Shown here one piece after another: positions 22,912 through 32,810 of a DNA stretch of 64,000 bases. The notes under the pieces are model-generated. The model saw nothing but the letters and a program-made list of their open reading frames with translations. It was not told the DNA's origin and searched no databases. How positions within the stretch are numbered: the stretch's first letter is position 1; the number at the start of each line of letters is the position of its first letter. This DNA is from a virus. The translations under genes were made by a program, and so were the position numbers. The stretch covers positions 1 through 64,000 of IMG/VR virus record IMGVR_UViG_3300036832_001295, one strand, 5' to 3'.

Positions 22912-25053
22912 TCAGGCCAGTCCGATCTGCACGGTCAGCCCCGACCCGGCGAACGTGGAACCGACCTGGTCGATGTCCACCGTCAGGTAGTCCCCGGCCG
23001 CCAGCGCGGTGACATCCGGGGTGGAGGACAGGTCCGCGTTCGTCCCGGCCGCAATGGTGGGCCGGTTGGCCTGGGTGGTGAAGATGGTGGTGCCGTTGCG
23101 GTTCACGTCCACGATCGCTGCCGCGCCGGTCGGTGCGGTGCCCAGGCTGGCGATCACGTAGGAGATGGTGCGGGCCACCGGCAGGTAGATCCGCGGCTCG
23201 CCGACCTTGACGCTCACCGCCCCCGAGGCGGAGAAGGTGATCGGCGCGACCCCGGCGGCAGCACCGCCGGACAGCTGCACCGTGGCCCCGTTGACCCGGG
23301 CGAACACCCCGGCCGCGGTGACCCAGATGTCGCCGTTGACCAGCACCGTGGGAGCACTCGTCTCCGGGGTCAGGTTGAGCAGCCCAGGTACCTGCACGTG
23401 ATGCAACGCGGTGCCCAGCACGAAATCGTTGAGGTTGGCCGCCTGCGCCCCGTTACCCGCATTGTCGGTGCCGATGGCGACCGCACCTGCCTGGTCGGAC
23501 CAGGTGTTCGCACCCAGCGCGAGCGAGTTCGCACCGTTCGCGCCCGCGCCTGCCCCAGCCGCGGTCGAACTGTCCCCGTAGGCGGTGGCGGAGATGGCGA
23601 CCGAGTTGTCGGCCTGCGCCCAGGCGTTGGGGCCGAGCGCCAACGCCTGGTAGCCGCCCGAACCGGATATCCCGCACCAGGCCCGCCAGCCCAGCGCGGT
23701 CGCACCCACGTCCGGGGCAGCCGCCTCCCTGCCGATCGCGATGGCCTGACTGCCCGCTGCACTGGCCCGGTAGCCGATGCCGATCGAGTCGGCCCCGGAG
23801 GCGACCATGTTGTTCAGCGCGTCCCCGGAGCCGATGGCGACCGCGTTGTCACCGGAGGCGAGCACCCGGAAGCCCATCCCGATGCTGTACGCACCGGGGA
23901 CCCAGGCCAGCACCATCTCGCCGATGGCAATCGCGCCCTGCTTGGTGGCCTGCGCGCCGTTGCCGATCGCGATGCTGCTGTCCGTGTTGGTGGTGGACTC
24001 ACCCGCCCGCGCGCCGCTACCGATCGCGATGTGCGCGTTGGTGGTGCCGGAAGACAGCAGCGTGGCCGCGCCCAGCCCGATCGCCATGTCGGCTTGGTTG
24101 GTGGCATCACAGGCCCGTCCGAGCGCCAGCCCGGCGTAGTTGCGGGCTTCGCTGCGGTAGCCGATGGCGACGCCGTACTCGGCGGGGGCATCGACCGTCG
24201 CCCCGTCACCGATCGCGATGCCGTGGTCGACTCCGACGTCGGAGGTACCGCTGCCCGCGAGGGTGCTGGTGATCGAGACGGCGCTGGCATCGACCTGGGT
24301 GCCGGTGATGACATTGGTAGCCCCGGTAGCACCCGGCGGGCCAGCGGGACCGCTCGCCCCGGCAGGACCCGCGGGTCCGGTTACTCCGGCGGGACCGGCG
24401 GGTCCGGTTGACCCGGTCGCCCCGGTAGGCCCGGTGCTGCCTTGCGGACCGGCGGGTCCGACCACTCCCTGCGGACCGGCCGGACCGGTGGATCCGGCAA
24501 CCCCCGGCGGACCTTGCAACGGCTGGAACTGGAAGGCGACCATCACCTGCGCGCCGTCGGCCGGTTCGGTGCCCTGCGGCGACCCGGCGTCGGTGGTCAC
24601 CCCGACCCGGTACTGCTGGGCGGCGACCTGGGTGGGTGCGACGGTGATCGTGTACCGGTGCCAGGAGGCGGCGTTGTTGGCCTGTTGCAGGTAGATGTGA
24701 TCGCCGATCGCCAGCGGGGTGAGCACCTCGGCGAAGTCGACGTTGTTGATGTCCAGGGTGTTCAGCCACAGCGTGCTGGCCTGCGCGGGTAGGTCGGTGT
24801 TCACCCCGATGTGCTGGGCGGCGGGGGCTGCGGAGATGGGTGCGGCGGTCCAGTACCAGACCGACTGCTGGGTACCGCCCCCGGCCCCGCCCGGATTGCC
24901 TTGCGGACCGACCGCGCCCTGTGTCCCCGCGGGCCCGGCACTGCCTTGCGGTCCTGCCGGGCCCTGCGTCCCGGCAGGACCGGTCGGACCCTGTGCCCCG
25001 TAGGCGATGTAGAGCCAGGAGCCGTCTTGGGCCTTGACCTTCGTCGCGGTCAT
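22912..25053 (-). CDS. Fibre with collagen-like segments and YadA-head-like repeats
   Basis: The 713-residue protein has two collagen-like Gly-X-Y segments (about 18-60 and 178-250) around a beta module ([23 protein letters not shown]). At about 275-560 a run of 14- to 24-residue units with (A/S)xAIG(D/N/S)GA occurs, e.g. [37 protein letters not shown]. These are the left-handed beta-roll repeats of trimeric autotransporter (YadA) heads. The C-terminal domain ([24 protein letters not shown]) resembles a known phage fibre end domain. A trimeric host-surface adhesin is the natural reading. Confidence 0.8.
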   Translation of the reverse strand: MTATKVKAQDGSWLYIAYGAQGPTGPAGTQGPAGPQGSAGPAGTQGAVGPQGNPGGAGGGTQQSVWYWTAAPISAAPAAQHIGVNTDLPAQASTLWLNTLDINNVDFAEVLTPLAIGDHIYLQQANNAASWHRYTITVAPTQVAAQQYRVGVTTDAGSPQGTEPADGAQVMVAFQFQPLQGPPGVAGSTGPAGPQGVVGPAGPQGSTGPTGATGSTGPAGPAGVTGPAGPAGASGPAGPPGATGATNVITGTQVDASAVSITSTLAGSGTSDVGVDHGIAIGDGATVDAPAEYGVAIGYRSEARNYAGLALGRACDATNQADMAIGLGAATLLSSGTTNAHIAIGSGARAGESTTNTDSSIAIGNGAQATKQGAIAIGEMVLAWVPGAYSIGMGFRVLASGDNAVAIGSGDALNNMVASGADSIGIGYRASAAGSQAIAIGREAAAPDVGATALGWRAWCGISGSGGYQALALGPNAWAQADNSVAISATAYGDSSTAAGAGAGANGANSLALGANTWSDQAGAVAIGTDNAGNGAQAANLNDFVLGTALHHVQVPGLLNLTPETSAPTVLVNGDIWVTAAGVFARVNGATVQLSGGAAAGVAPITFSASGAVSVKVGEPRIYLPVARTISYVIASLGTAPTGAAAIVDVNRNGTTIFTTQANRPTIAAGTNADLSSTPDVTALAAGDYLTVDIDQVGSTFAGSGLTVQIGLA

Positions 25054-25060
25054 CGGGTCA

Positions 25061-25243
25061 CTACCTGGCGGCCCGGGTTTCGGCGCTGGGTTGTGCCGCC
25101 CCGTTGTCAGAAACCTTGAACTCGTTCAAAGTTGCCTCCAACGCTGCGATCCGCGCGTTGGCCTGGGCGAGCGCCAGCCCGACCTGGTTGAGCAGGTAGA
25201 TCAGACCCTCGATGTTCGGGACGTTGTTCACAGGCTGGGACAT
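25061..25243 (-). CDS. Small coiled-coil protein
   Basis: The 60-residue product reads [32 protein letters not shown], a clear heptad pattern predicting a coiled coil, followed by a polar tail. It lies 8 bases upstream of the 713-residue fibre gene. The coding strand before the ATG has only a weak GGAA. A short oligomerisation or fibre-anchoring peptide fits the context; no family was recognised. Confidence 0.6.
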   Translation of the reverse strand: MSQPVNNVPNIEGLIYLLNQVGLALAQANARIAALEATLNEFKVSDNGAAQPSAETRAAR

Positions 25244-25282
25244 GGGATGTTCCGTTCTGAGCCTTCCGGCCCGGGAAAACTG

Positions 25283-25552
25283 CTACGGCGTGTTGACCGC
25301 CTGCACGGCAGCGAGGATGTTGCCGTCGGTGATCACGTCGTCGCGCATCCCCAGGTCCGGGTTCTGGTTGACGGTCATCGAATCCACCGCAGAGGTCCAC
25401 TGGTCCGTCCAACCGGGTGAGGCAAGCAGCTTCCACCAGTTGGTGGCCACCCAGCCTTCCGGGCTGTCGATGCCCTCCCCGGCTGCGGCGGCGGTGCACC
25501 GGTTGCGCAACGACGTGCTGCCCGACATCGACACGCTCGCGTTGTAGGTCAT
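25283..25552 (-). CDS. Small fibre-module protein
   Basis: An 89-residue protein starting MTYNASVSMSGSTSLRNRCTAAAA, with WVATNWWKLLASPGWTDQWTSAV and DDVITDGNILAAVQAV further on. The Trp-rich helix and ASVSMSGSTSLRNR start resemble small phage virion proteins that pair with fibre genes. GAGGAG lies at proper distance before the ATG. Function is unknown. Its position between two repeat-rich adhesins suggests an assembly or base protein. Confidence 0.65.
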   Translation of the reverse strand: MTYNASVSMSGSTSLRNRCTAAAAGEGIDSPEGWVATNWWKLLASPGWTDQWTSAVDSMTVNQNPDLGMRDDVITDGNILAAVQAVNTP

Positions 25553-25562
25553 ACGGGTCTCC

Positions 25563-28500
25563 TCACTTCCAGGCCGGGACGTAGACGGTGGTGCCGTCGC
25601 TAGAGGTCATCCTGAACCACGTGTAGGGGGCGGCGGCCACAGTGGCCGGGCTGTTCGCGCCGAGCGCGGCGCTGGCTGCGCCGGTCGCGTTGTTGCTGAT
25701 CTTCACTTGATGGTTGGCGGTGCCCAGCGCGATCTGGTTGGCCACCGCGGTACTGGCCCCGGCCGCGCCGCTGTCCGTGCCGATGGCCACCGAACCGTTG
25801 CCGCTGGCCACCGTGGCATAGCCGAGCGCGGTGGTATAGGCCAACGACGCGCCGCTGAAGTTGGCCTGGTAGCCCAGCGCGGTGTTGCCCGAGCCGTCGA
25901 CCAGCGAGAACAGCGGCCGGTAGCCGACCCCGGTGTTGCTGGCCCCGGTGGTGGCGCTGCGTACCGCGTTGTCGCCGACCCCGGTGTTGTTGATGCCGGT
26001 GGTCACCGAGAGCAGCGCCGCGTAGCCCAGCGCGGTGCAGGCCACTGCGCCAGCGGCGTTGTTCAGCGCCTGGTAGCCGACCGCCACCATGCTGCCGACG
26101 GTGGTGTTCTTCATCATCGCCTGCCAGCCGATGGCGACGTTCTGCGCCCCGGTGGTGTTGCCGAGCAACGCGCTGCTGCCGATCGCGATGTTGAATGCAG
26201 CGTCGGTAAGGCTCTTCAGTGCGTTGAATCCGACGGCGACGTTCTCTGTGGCGTTGACGGTTGGCGCGCCAGCGCTCATCGCCTGGGCACCTACCGCGAT
26301 GTTGTAGTTGGCGATCAGGGTGTTGCCCGCGTAGTAGCCGAGCGCGACGTTCTGCTGGCCGGTCGTCGTGTTCTGCAGCGCGCTCATCCCGACTGCGGTG
26401 TTGTACGCCCCGGAAGCCTTGTAGAGCGCGTTCTGGCCGATCGCGACACTGCCCGACCCGGCGGTGGCGATCTGCATCGCGTTCATCCCGATGGCGACTT
26501 GCCCGTCGCTGGCGGTGGCGGTGCTCAGCGCGTTCGCCCCGATGGCGACGCTGTTGTTGCTGCCAGCGACTATCGCCGACAGCGCGCCGTTGCCGAGCGC
26601 GGTGTTGCCGGAGCCGGTGGTGTTGTTCTGCATCGCGTTATAGCCGACCGCGGTGTTGCTGTTGCCGATCGTGTTCTGTAACGCCTGCGATCCGACGCCG
26701 ACATTGAAACTGCAAGCGTCGGACAGGTTCATCGCGTTGTAGCCGAGCGCGACATTGTTGTTGCCGGTCAGCATCGCCGCGAGGGTGCTGGTGCCGACCG
26801 CCACGATGGAGCCAGCGGTGGTGGCGGCGGTCATCGCGTTGTAGCCGACAGCGGTGTTGTTGACTCCGGTGGTGCTGGCTTTGAGGGCGTTGTTGCCGAC
26901 TGCGACGCTGATGCAGCTAGCAGAAGTGTTGGCGGCGAGCGTCGAGTAGCCGACTGCGACCGACCCGCCGATGCCATTGGCGTTCTGCATCGCGAGGGAG
27001 CCGACGGCGGTGTTGGTGCCACCGGAGACGTTCGCTGACAAGGCGAGAATGCCGACCGCGGTGTTGTTGCTGCCGGTCTGGTTCAGGGACAGCGCGGCGT
27101 GCCCGAGCCCAGTGTTGCTGGCCCCGGTGGTATTCACCTGCAACGTGGTGTAGCCCATCGCGATGTTGCCGGTGCCGCTGGTGTTGGCTTTCAGCGCGTT
27201 CAGCCCGACCGCGACCAGCCCGGTGGCGGTGTTGCTTTGCAACGCGCTGACGCCGATCGCGGTGCAGGAACTGGCCGTCGTGGTCCCGGACATAGCGTTA
27301 TAGCCGAGCGCAGTATTGGAAGCGCTGGTGGTGACCGCTGCCAGCGCGCCGAGGCCGACGGCGGTACTGCTGCTGCCGTCTACGTTCGCGGCCAGCGCGC
27401 TGCTGCCGACCGCGGTGTTGCTGCCTCCGGTGGTGTCCGCAGCGAGCGCGACGTATCCGAGGGCGGTGTTGCCCGTCCCGCTGGTGTTGGCCTTCAGCGC
27501 GTTCAGCCCGACCGCGGTCTGGTTGCTGACGGTGGTGTTCTGCAGCGCGGCGTAGCCGACCGCGACATTCTGCGACCCGCTGGACAACTGCATGCAGGTG
27601 CTGCCGACCGCGGTGTTGTAGCCGGTGGTGTTGGTGTTGCCGGACAGGGCGTTGACTCCCACCGCGACGTTATTAGCGCCGGTCACGGTGGTAGACAGTG
27701 CGGCGTAGCCGAGCGCGGTGTTGTTGATGCCGGAGGTGTTGGCGTTCAGCGCCTGGTAGCCAAGCCCAACATTGGCGGTGCCGGTGGTGTTCTGCTGCAT
27801 CGCGGCGTAACCGACCGCGGTCTGGTTGCCCGAGGTCGTGTTCTGCAGGGCGAGGTAGCCCACTGCGACATTCGCGCCCCCGGACGTGGACAGCTGCATC
27901 GCGGCGTAGCCGAGTGCGGTGTTGGTGCCACTGCTGGTCGCTCCGGCCAGCGCCGACCAGCCGAACGCGGTGTTGCCAGTGGCCGTGGCGTTCTGCAACG
28001 CGGATGTGCCAACTGCGGTGTTGTTCGCGCCGCTGACGTTGGCGAGTAGCGCGTTGTAGCCGAGCGCGACGTTGCTGCCGCCGGTCGTGTTGTTGGATAG
28101 GGCGGCATTGCCGACCGCAGTGTTCGCAGCGCCGGTCGTGTTCAGGCAGAGCGCCTGGATGCCGAACGCGGTGCCCGCGACGGTGCTGTTCTGCAGCGCC
28201 CGGTAGCCCATCGCGGTGCCGCTCGGGCCGGTGCAGAGTTGCATCGCCAGTTCACCGACGGCGGTGTTGAAGTTGCCGGTGGCGTTGGTGGCCAGCGCGA
28301 GGTAGCCGACGGCGGTGTTGTTGACGGCGGTGGTGAGCGCGGCGAGGGCGCTGTTGCCGACGGCGGTGTTGTTGCCGGAGCCGGTGGTCTGGGCAGCCAT
28401 TGCGCCCAGCCCGAAGCCTTCGTTGTGGTTGGCGGGTTCACCGAAGACTTGGGACAGCACTGAGCCGTGCGCGTCGATCCCGACCACGTTGGCCCAACCG

Positions 28501-30119
28501 ATGGCGTAGTCGGTGCCGCTGGTCTTGGTCAGCGCCTGCCCGGTGGTGCCACCGGCAGGCACACCTATCACGGTCTGATCTGCGGTCACCTGGACCCGGA
28601 AGTAGGCGATGTCGGTCGCACTGGCGGTCATCGAGACCTGGAACTGGTTATTCGACTGCGCGGACACCCGAGCCTGCAACGCCAGCGTCTGCCCATGGGT
28701 GATCGGATTGGCGTTCACCACGGCCAGCGCAGCGGTCTGCGTCGTGTTGGCGGCGACGTTGACGAAGGCGTTGCGGGTCAGCGGTGCCGCCCCGTTGACC
28801 GAGACGCCGAACTCCACCGTCCCGGTCCGGGTGGTGGTGTTCGTCAGGGTCATCTGGGCGGAGATCGTCGCGTCCCCGACCGGGATGTCGCGTCCGACCA
28901 CCAACGACAGGCCGAGATCCACCCACGGAGAAGGTGCGGCGACACCCGCAGCCTTGATCGTCACGCCGGTCTGGGTCGACGCGCTGATCTGGTAGCCGAG
29001 GGCCGGTGGCGCACCCCAGCCGAGGATCGCGTTGTTCGAGTTGTCGAAGCCCGCGATCACCAGCGGCGAGTCCTGCTGGCCGCCGAGCATGGTGGACATG
29101 GGCATCTGCGAGTCCAGCAGCAGACGCGGTGCACTGACGATGATGCCGTCCGGGGACGAGACGCCCAGCGCGTCGGCGTTCGGGTTCTCTACGTCGGGGA
29201 CGATGCCGATGGTGCCGGACGAGGCGTCGTAGGCGATCCCCAACGCGCCGGTCATCGTGTCCCCGGTGGTGTTCACGTACAACCCGTCCGCGATGGCCTG
29301 GTCAAGACCGGGCACCCCGACCTCCTGCCAGGGCGACCAGGCCTGCGTGGTGCTCCCGGTGGTGTAGGTGCGGAAGAAGCGTCGCCCGGAGGTCAACCCG
29401 GTCCAGGTCTGGGTCTGGGCCTGCGGCGTGTCGGTGGCGGTGCCGTCCACCCAGTCGTAGTCGGCCAGGTCGACGGTCAGGATCGCCTGCTCACCGGTCA
29501 GCGGGCCGCTGGCGGCGCGGTAGCTTCCGTTCATGAACACGTGATCCGGGTCGGCGCTGACATTGCCGGTGAACGACAACGGGGTCCACACCGACCAGAG
29601 GTTCTGCTGGCTGTGCCGCACCCACACGTCGTTGTTCAGGTCGGTGGTGTGTGGGCCGTCCGCGATCCACGTCTGGCTGATGTGCCGCAGTGACGGGTCG
29701 GCCCCCTGGCCGGTGCCGAAGACCTGCAAGACGCCGGTCGGGTCCTGCCCCTCGATGTCGACGCTGGCGACGTCCATCGCGATCGGCAACTGGGTGCGGT
29801 GGATCAGGTAGAAGCCCGGTTCGGTCAGGTCGTCGGCGGTGCCGACCCCGGTCATGTCCTGCAGCTGCCCCAGGCCGCCGTCGACCCCGGTCATGTCATC
29901 GGTGTCCACCCAGAAATCGCCGGTCTGTGCCGTGCCCGGCTCGTCCGGCTGGATGAAGACGTCCGGACCGTCCTCGCCGTCCGTACCCGGTGGACCTGCC
30001 GGGCCCGGTGGACCAGGCGGGCCGGGCGAGGTGGGCCAGACGTCGACATTCCCAGCGCCGCCGGTCCCGCCCAGGTCGAAGTCGATCGGGGTAGAGGCAG
30101 TTACCCGGTAGTTGGTCAT
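25563..30119 (-). CDS. Giant adhesin with about 52 YadA-head-like repeats
   Basis: The 1518-residue protein opens with MTNYRVTASTPIDFDLGG and a collagen-like stalk (SPGPPGPPGPAGPPG). It continues with QTGDFWVDTDDMTG, a fibre domain (DMTGVGTADDLTEPGFYLIH) and a beta domain (about 400-560). From about 580 to 1461, roughly 52 units of about 17 residues follow the pattern N-T-A-V-G-Y-x-A-L-x-x-N-T-T-G. This is the YadA-head/haemagglutinin repeat, giving a long trimeric beta-roll. The C terminus (VKISNNATGAASAALGANS... VYVPAWK) shows no S74 chaperone. The ATG at 30119 overlaps the upstream stop (ATGA). Confidence 0.85.
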   Translation of the reverse strand: MTNYRVTASTPIDFDLGGTGGAGNVDVWPTSPGPPGPPGPAGPPGTDGEDGPDVFIQPDEPGTAQTGDFWVDTDDMTGVDGGLGQLQDMTGVGTADDLTEPGFYLIHRTQLPIAMDVASVDIEGQDPTGVLQVFGTGQGADPSLRHISQTWIADGPHTTDLNNDVWVRHSQQNLWSVWTPLSFTGNVSADPDHVFMNGSYRAASGPLTGEQAILTVDLADYDWVDGTATDTPQAQTQTWTGLTSGRRFFRTYTTGSTTQAWSPWQEVGVPGLDQAIADGLYVNTTGDTMTGALGIAYDASSGTIGIVPDVENPNADALGVSSPDGIIVSAPRLLLDSQMPMSTMLGGQQDSPLVIAGFDNSNNAILGWGAPPALGYQISASTQTGVTIKAAGVAAPSPWVDLGLSLVVGRDIPVGDATISAQMTLTNTTTRTGTVEFGVSVNGAAPLTRNAFVNVAANTTQTAALAVVNANPITHGQTLALQARVSAQSNNQFQVSMTASATDIAYFRVQVTADQTVIGVPAGGTTGQALTKTSGTDYAIGWANVVGIDAHGSVLSQVFGEPANHNEGFGLGAMAAQTTGSGNNTAVGNSALAALTTAVNNTAVGYLALATNATGNFNTAVGELAMQLCTGPSGTAMGYRALQNSTVAGTAFGIQALCLNTTGAANTAVGNAALSNNTTGGSNVALGYNALLANVSGANNTAVGTSALQNATATGNTAFGWSALAGATSSGTNTALGYAAMQLSTSGGANVAVGYLALQNTTSGNQTAVGYAAMQQNTTGTANVGLGYQALNANTSGINNTALGYAALSTTVTGANNVAVGVNALSGNTNTTGYNTAVGSTCMQLSSGSQNVAVGYAALQNTTVSNQTAVGLNALKANTSGTGNTALGYVALAADTTGGSNTAVGSSALAANVDGSSSTAVGLGALAAVTTSASNTALGYNAMSGTTTASSCTAIGVSALQSNTATGLVAVGLNALKANTSGTGNIAMGYTTLQVNTTGASNTGLGHAALSLNQTGSNNTAVGILALSANVSGGTNTAVGSLAMQNANGIGGSVAVGYSTLAANTSASCISVAVGNNALKASTTGVNNTAVGYNAMTAATTAGSIVAVGTSTLAAMLTGNNNVALGYNAMNLSDACSFNVGVGSQALQNTIGNSNTAVGYNAMQNNTTGSGNTALGNGALSAIVAGSNNSVAIGANALSTATASDGQVAIGMNAMQIATAGSGSVAIGQNALYKASGAYNTAVGMSALQNTTTGQQNVALGYYAGNTLIANYNIAVGAQAMSAGAPTVNATENVAVGFNALKSLTDAAFNIAIGSSALLGNTTGAQNVAIGWQAMMKNTTVGSMVAVGYQALNNAAGAVACTALGYAALLSVTTGINNTGVGDNAVRSATTGASNTGVGYRPLFSLVDGSGNTALGYQANFSGASLAYTTALGYATVASGNGSVAIGTDSGAAGASTAVANQIALGTANHQVKISNNATGAASAALGANSPATVAAAPYTWFRMTSSDGTTVYVPAWK
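25735..28400 (-). repeat. Coding minisatellite, about 51-bp unit, about 52 copies
   Basis: The DNA coding for the YadA-like repeats is itself a diverged tandem repeat, with a period near 51 bp and GTNGGNTACAAC-type cores on the coding strand. Copies differ at many positions, so the array is old. Copies 18 and 24 both read VGLNALKANTSGTG, indicating more recent internal duplication. Length polymorphism through recombination between copies is likely. Confidence 0.8.
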
Positions 30120-30871
30120 GAAGTCACCGTCACATCCCCGACCGCGATCGTGACGATCCCCTCCGGCAGGCTCAGGCGGCACTCCCACCGACAGACCGGC
30201 GGCAAAGTCACGGTGATGGTGTGGTCCAACATCAGGTGGATCACGTTGACGTTGACGGACAGCACGGTGAACACACCCAGCTGTTGACCGCCGTGGAAGA
30301 CGTCGGCGGCGACCATGTCGCCGCTCAGGTCGGCGGGGGCCCCGGTGTCCTGGTCGGTGAGAGTGAGGTCGAGGAAGTAGTCGTCGCCGCCCCGGAAACG
30401 GATGTTGACGATGGCCGGTTCGGCTTCCACGGTCTGCGGCGGTTCGGTCGGTTCCGGCGGGCCCGGCGGTATCTCCCCGGCAGGCAACGGCGGCCAGGCG
30501 GTGACCCGCGGGGTGACGGTGAGCACCCCGGAGGCGATCTTGGCGGTGTCCCCGTCGACCAGCCCGAAGCAGTCCCAGAAGCCGCGCCCGGAGGGCATCA
30601 GGGCGGTCACCGAGGCAGCCAGGTGCAGCAGCCATTGACCGACCGCGATGATCTGGATCAGGCCGTCGGCGGTGCCGGTGACATCCAGCCGGGCCAGCAG
30701 TTGGGAGTCGGGGTTGGTGTCCCGGCGCATCTCGATGACCGGCTCATCGACCGGCAGCGGGGTGACCGCGTCGGAGCGGTAGACCCAGAACGGTTCGGTG
30801 AACGCCGCCCCGCAGGCGATGCTCATCGCCAGCTGGGTGTTGCCGGGCAGCGTGTAGCTGGGCGCGCTCAC
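30116..30871 (-). CDS. Virion protein with two related immunoglobulin-like halves
   Basis: The 251-residue protein has an N-terminal half ACGAAFTEPFWVYRSD...VIEMRRDTNPDSQLLARLDVTGTADG and a C-terminal half VNIRFRGGDDYFLDLTLTDQDTGAPADLSG. Each half ends with a DCFGLVDGDTAKIASGVLTVTP or ECRLSLPEGIVTIAVGDVTVTS strand. This is the pattern of a duplicated beta-sandwich as seen in baseplate or tail proteins. A Pro-rich linker (about 145-160) joins the halves. Its stop overlaps the start of the giant adhesin, so the two are probably translated together; a base or adaptor role for that adhesin is plausible. Confidence 0.7.
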   Translation of the reverse strand: MSAPSYTLPGNTQLAMSIACGAAFTEPFWVYRSDAVTPLPVDEPVIEMRRDTNPDSQLLARLDVTGTADGLIQIIAVGQWLLHLAASVTALMPSGRGFWDCFGLVDGDTAKIASGVLTVTPRVTAWPPLPAGEIPPGPPEPTEPPQTVEAEPAIVNIRFRGGDDYFLDLTLTDQDTGAPADLSGDMVAADVFHGGQQLGVFTVLSVNVNVIHLMLDHTITVTLPPVCRWECRLSLPEGIVTIAVGDVTVTS

Positions 30872-30896
30872 GTTACTTTGGCGCTCAGCGGGGCGG

Positions 30897-31562
30897 TTAG
30901 CCCATCACGCAGACGTGCAGCATGTAGGTCTGGCTCTTCTCCTTGATCTGGATCGTCTGTGGGTGGAACGCCTCCGGGCAGAACGGACCGGCGGGCCCCT
31001 GCGGTCCTTGGACACCTTGCTTGCCCCGCGGGCCCGGTGCGCCACGTGGTCCGGCGGGACCCGCGGCCCCTTGTTTGCCGGTGGCCCCACGCTGGCCCTG
31101 TGCGCCCTGCTGTCCGGTCGCGCCGCGTGCCCCCTGCTGCCCGGTCGCGCCCTGCTGTCCTTGTGCGCCACGCGCTCCCGCGGCACCCTGGGCACCGGAC
31201 GCGCCGGGTGCGCCTTCGGGGCCTACCCTCCCAGGTTGGCCGGAGGTCCCCGGCGCTCCGTTGCGTCCCGCCGAGCCGGTTGCCCCGCTGGCCCCGGGAC
31301 TGCCTGCCGTCCCGGCTGGCCCGCTCGGCCCGGCACTGCCGGGGGTGCCGTTGGGTCCCATCAGCCCGGCACTGCCCGCCGGTCCCGGTGACCCGGCCGG
31401 ACCGGCAGGACCGCGGGGGCCGGGAATCCCGGCGTTGGCCTGCGCCTGCTTCTGGCCCAGCACCAGCGCCGCGACCGAGACGCTCAGCAGCAGCCCGGCG
31501 ATGATGAACGCCGCGCTAGCTTTGCCGAAGATCCGGTCCGCCCAACTCGTCACCTGGTTCAT
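30897..31562 (-). CDS. Membrane-anchored collagen-like protein
   Basis: With the ATG at 31562 (AGGAGG at good distance) the product has 221 residues. A basic start is followed by one membrane span (AAFIIAGLLLSVSVAALVLG, about 17-37), about 150 residues of Gly-X-Y (PRGPAGPAGS... to GPQGPAGP), and a short C-terminal domain with two Cys (FCPEAFHPQTIQIKEKSQ...LHVCVMG). The span is followed by the collagen domain, so the triple helix would be outside the cell or facing the virion interior, depending on insertion. It overlaps the upstream 102-residue gene by 47 bases in another frame. It may be a lysis-cassette membrane protein or a moron modifying the host surface. Confidence 0.75.
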   Translation of the reverse strand: MNQVTSWADRIFGKASAAFIIAGLLLSVSVAALVLGQKQAQANAGIPGPRGPAGPAGSPGPAGSAGLMGPNGTPGSAGPSGPAGTAGSPGASGATGSAGRNGAPGTSGQPGRVGPEGAPGASGAQGAAGARGAQGQQGATGQQGARGATGQQGAQGQRGATGKQGAAGPAGPRGAPGPRGKQGVQGPQGPAGPFCPEAFHPQTIQIKEKSQTYMLHVCVMG

Positions 31563-31824
31563 CGTCGTCCTCCTTCTCCGGTTCGGGTTCGGGCACCGCG
31601 ATGCCATGTTCGGCCAGCAGCATCATCAGTCGATAGTTGGCCAGTTCGGCCTGCACCCGACCGTGCCGCTCCTCGGCAAGCATCCCCTCGACCTCGCCTA
31701 GCTCGCCCTTGGCCGCCCGGCGTTCCTTGCTGCGCGCCGCCCGGATGGCCAGCAGCACTCCGGCGACGGCGGTGATGATCGCAGCCAGCCCGGTGACGAT
31801 GGCGACGATGTTGAAGGTGTCCAT
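31516..31824 (-). CDS. Holin-like single-span membrane protein
   Basis: The 102-residue product has one N-terminal span (FNIVAIVTGLAAIITAVAGV, about 4-25) followed by a basic patch (RAARSKERRAAKGE), a coiled-coil stretch and an acidic C terminus (EPEPEKEDDDEPGDE). The size, topology and location 18 bases after the GH19 lysin gene fit a class III-like holin or holin partner, though holins are too varied for sequence proof. It overlaps the start of the collagen-like membrane gene by 47 bases. The ATG at 31824 is chosen because upstream sequence in this frame is only a shadow of the lysin gene. Confidence 0.65.
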   Translation of the reverse strand: MDTFNIVAIVTGLAAIITAVAGVLLAIRAARSKERRAAKGELGEVEGMLAEERHGRVQAELANYRLMMLLAEHGIAVPEPEPEKEDDDEPGDELGGPDLRQS

Positions 31825-31841
31825 CGCCCTCCCGCCACGGT

Positions 31842-32810
31842 TCACCAGTACAAGATCCGCCACCAGGCTCGGGTGACGGTGGCCGCCTTGCTGGCCGAGA
31901 CGAGCAGTCGCAGGTTGGTCTTGTCCCCGACCGTGCCGACCTGGCTGTAGACGAACTCGCTGCTGGCGGTGGGGGCGGCCAGCAGCTGCCCGCGCGGGAA
32001 GATGGACTTCTGGTTGTTGCCGCGGTCCAGGTTCTGCACCTGCACGTAGAGAACGCCGTCCGGGCCGAGCCCGGCGACGTAGAGCCAGGCGGTGAGGCTG
32101 ATGAACCGGGCGGTGTTGGGCAGGATCGCCGATGCCCCGCCGGAGGCGGTTGTCGGGTTCCAGCCGTCCCACTGCAGGTAGGTGTTGGTAGGCGCGGCGG
32201 GCACCTTGGTGGGTTTCTTCGCGGAGGCGGTCAGGTACAGCTGGGCGGGCATGTCGACCTCCGGCGGGGGAGTGGGGACGGGGCTGGTGGGCAGAATCGC
32301 GGTGCCCAGCGACAGGCAGTGCTTGTAGCGGGTGGTGCGGTCGGCCAGCCCGTTCAACCCGCCGTTGATGGCCCGGGTGGCCCCGACGATGTCGCCCTGG
32401 TCGGAGAGGGTGTTCAGCTGCGGGCGGGACACCGTCCAGTACCAGACCGGGCCGAGCCAGGCCCATTGGTCGGCAGCCAGGGTGGGCGGGTGGTTGAGGA
32501 ACAGATTCGGGTCGTTGAGCAGGTTCTTGCGGGCGCACCACTGCCCGAAGGCGGCGTAGTTGTAGTCCCAGGTGATCTGGATGAAGGTGCGCCCGATGTA
32601 GGGCGGGTAGGTTGCCCCGGGCGGTGGCTGGATTTCCTGCTTGTAGCGCAGCGAGCCGGATTCATGCCCGATCTGGGCCAGGAACATGGCGGCCCGGCGC
32701 ACGTTGGTGATCTCGCCGATGACCATCGCGGCGTTGGCCCCGTTGACCAGCTGGCTGGCGCGGGGCAAGTCCAGCCCGGGCATCGCCTTGACGAGGGTGG
32801 CGGCGTCCAC
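31842..32810 (-). CDS. GH19 chitinase/lysozyme-like lysin with C-terminal binding domain
   Basis: In this 322-residue protein, residues about 1-170 form a GH19-type domain. FLAQIGHESGSLRY contains the catalytic Glu in HES, YIGRTFIQITWDYNYAAFGQW is the family signature, and GATRAINGGLNGLADRT is the late conserved piece. The C-terminal half (about 185-322) is a beta domain (NTARFISLTAWLYVAGL... TRAWWRILYW) likely to bind cell wall. A GTG start is used with AAGGA upstream. It would cleave the glycan strand of peptidoglycan. Together with the holin-like gene downstream it forms one lysis unit; a second, unrelated lysin lies at 38505-39299. Confidence 0.8.
   Translation of the reverse strand: MDAATLVKAMPGLDLPRASQLVNGANAAMVIGEITNVRRAAMFLAQIGHESGSLRYKQEIQPPPGATYPPYIGRTFIQITWDYNYAAFGQWCARKNLLNDPNLFLNHPPTLAADQWAWLGPVWYWTVSRPQLNTLSDQGDIVGATRAINGGLNGLADRTTRYKHCLSLGTAILPTSPVPTPPPEVDMPAQLYLTASAKKPTKVPAAPTNTYLQWDGWNPTTASGGASAILPNTARFISLTAWLYVAGLGPDGVLYVQVQNLDRGNNQKSIFPRGQLLAAPTASSEFVYSQVGTVGDKTNLRLLVSASKAATVTRAWWRILYW

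Noticed and set aside
25735-28400. Diversity-generating retroelement acting on the repeat-rich adhesin
   Set aside because: No reverse transcriptase gene and no template repeat with adenine-specific changes are visible in the window; the variation looks like old tandem duplication.
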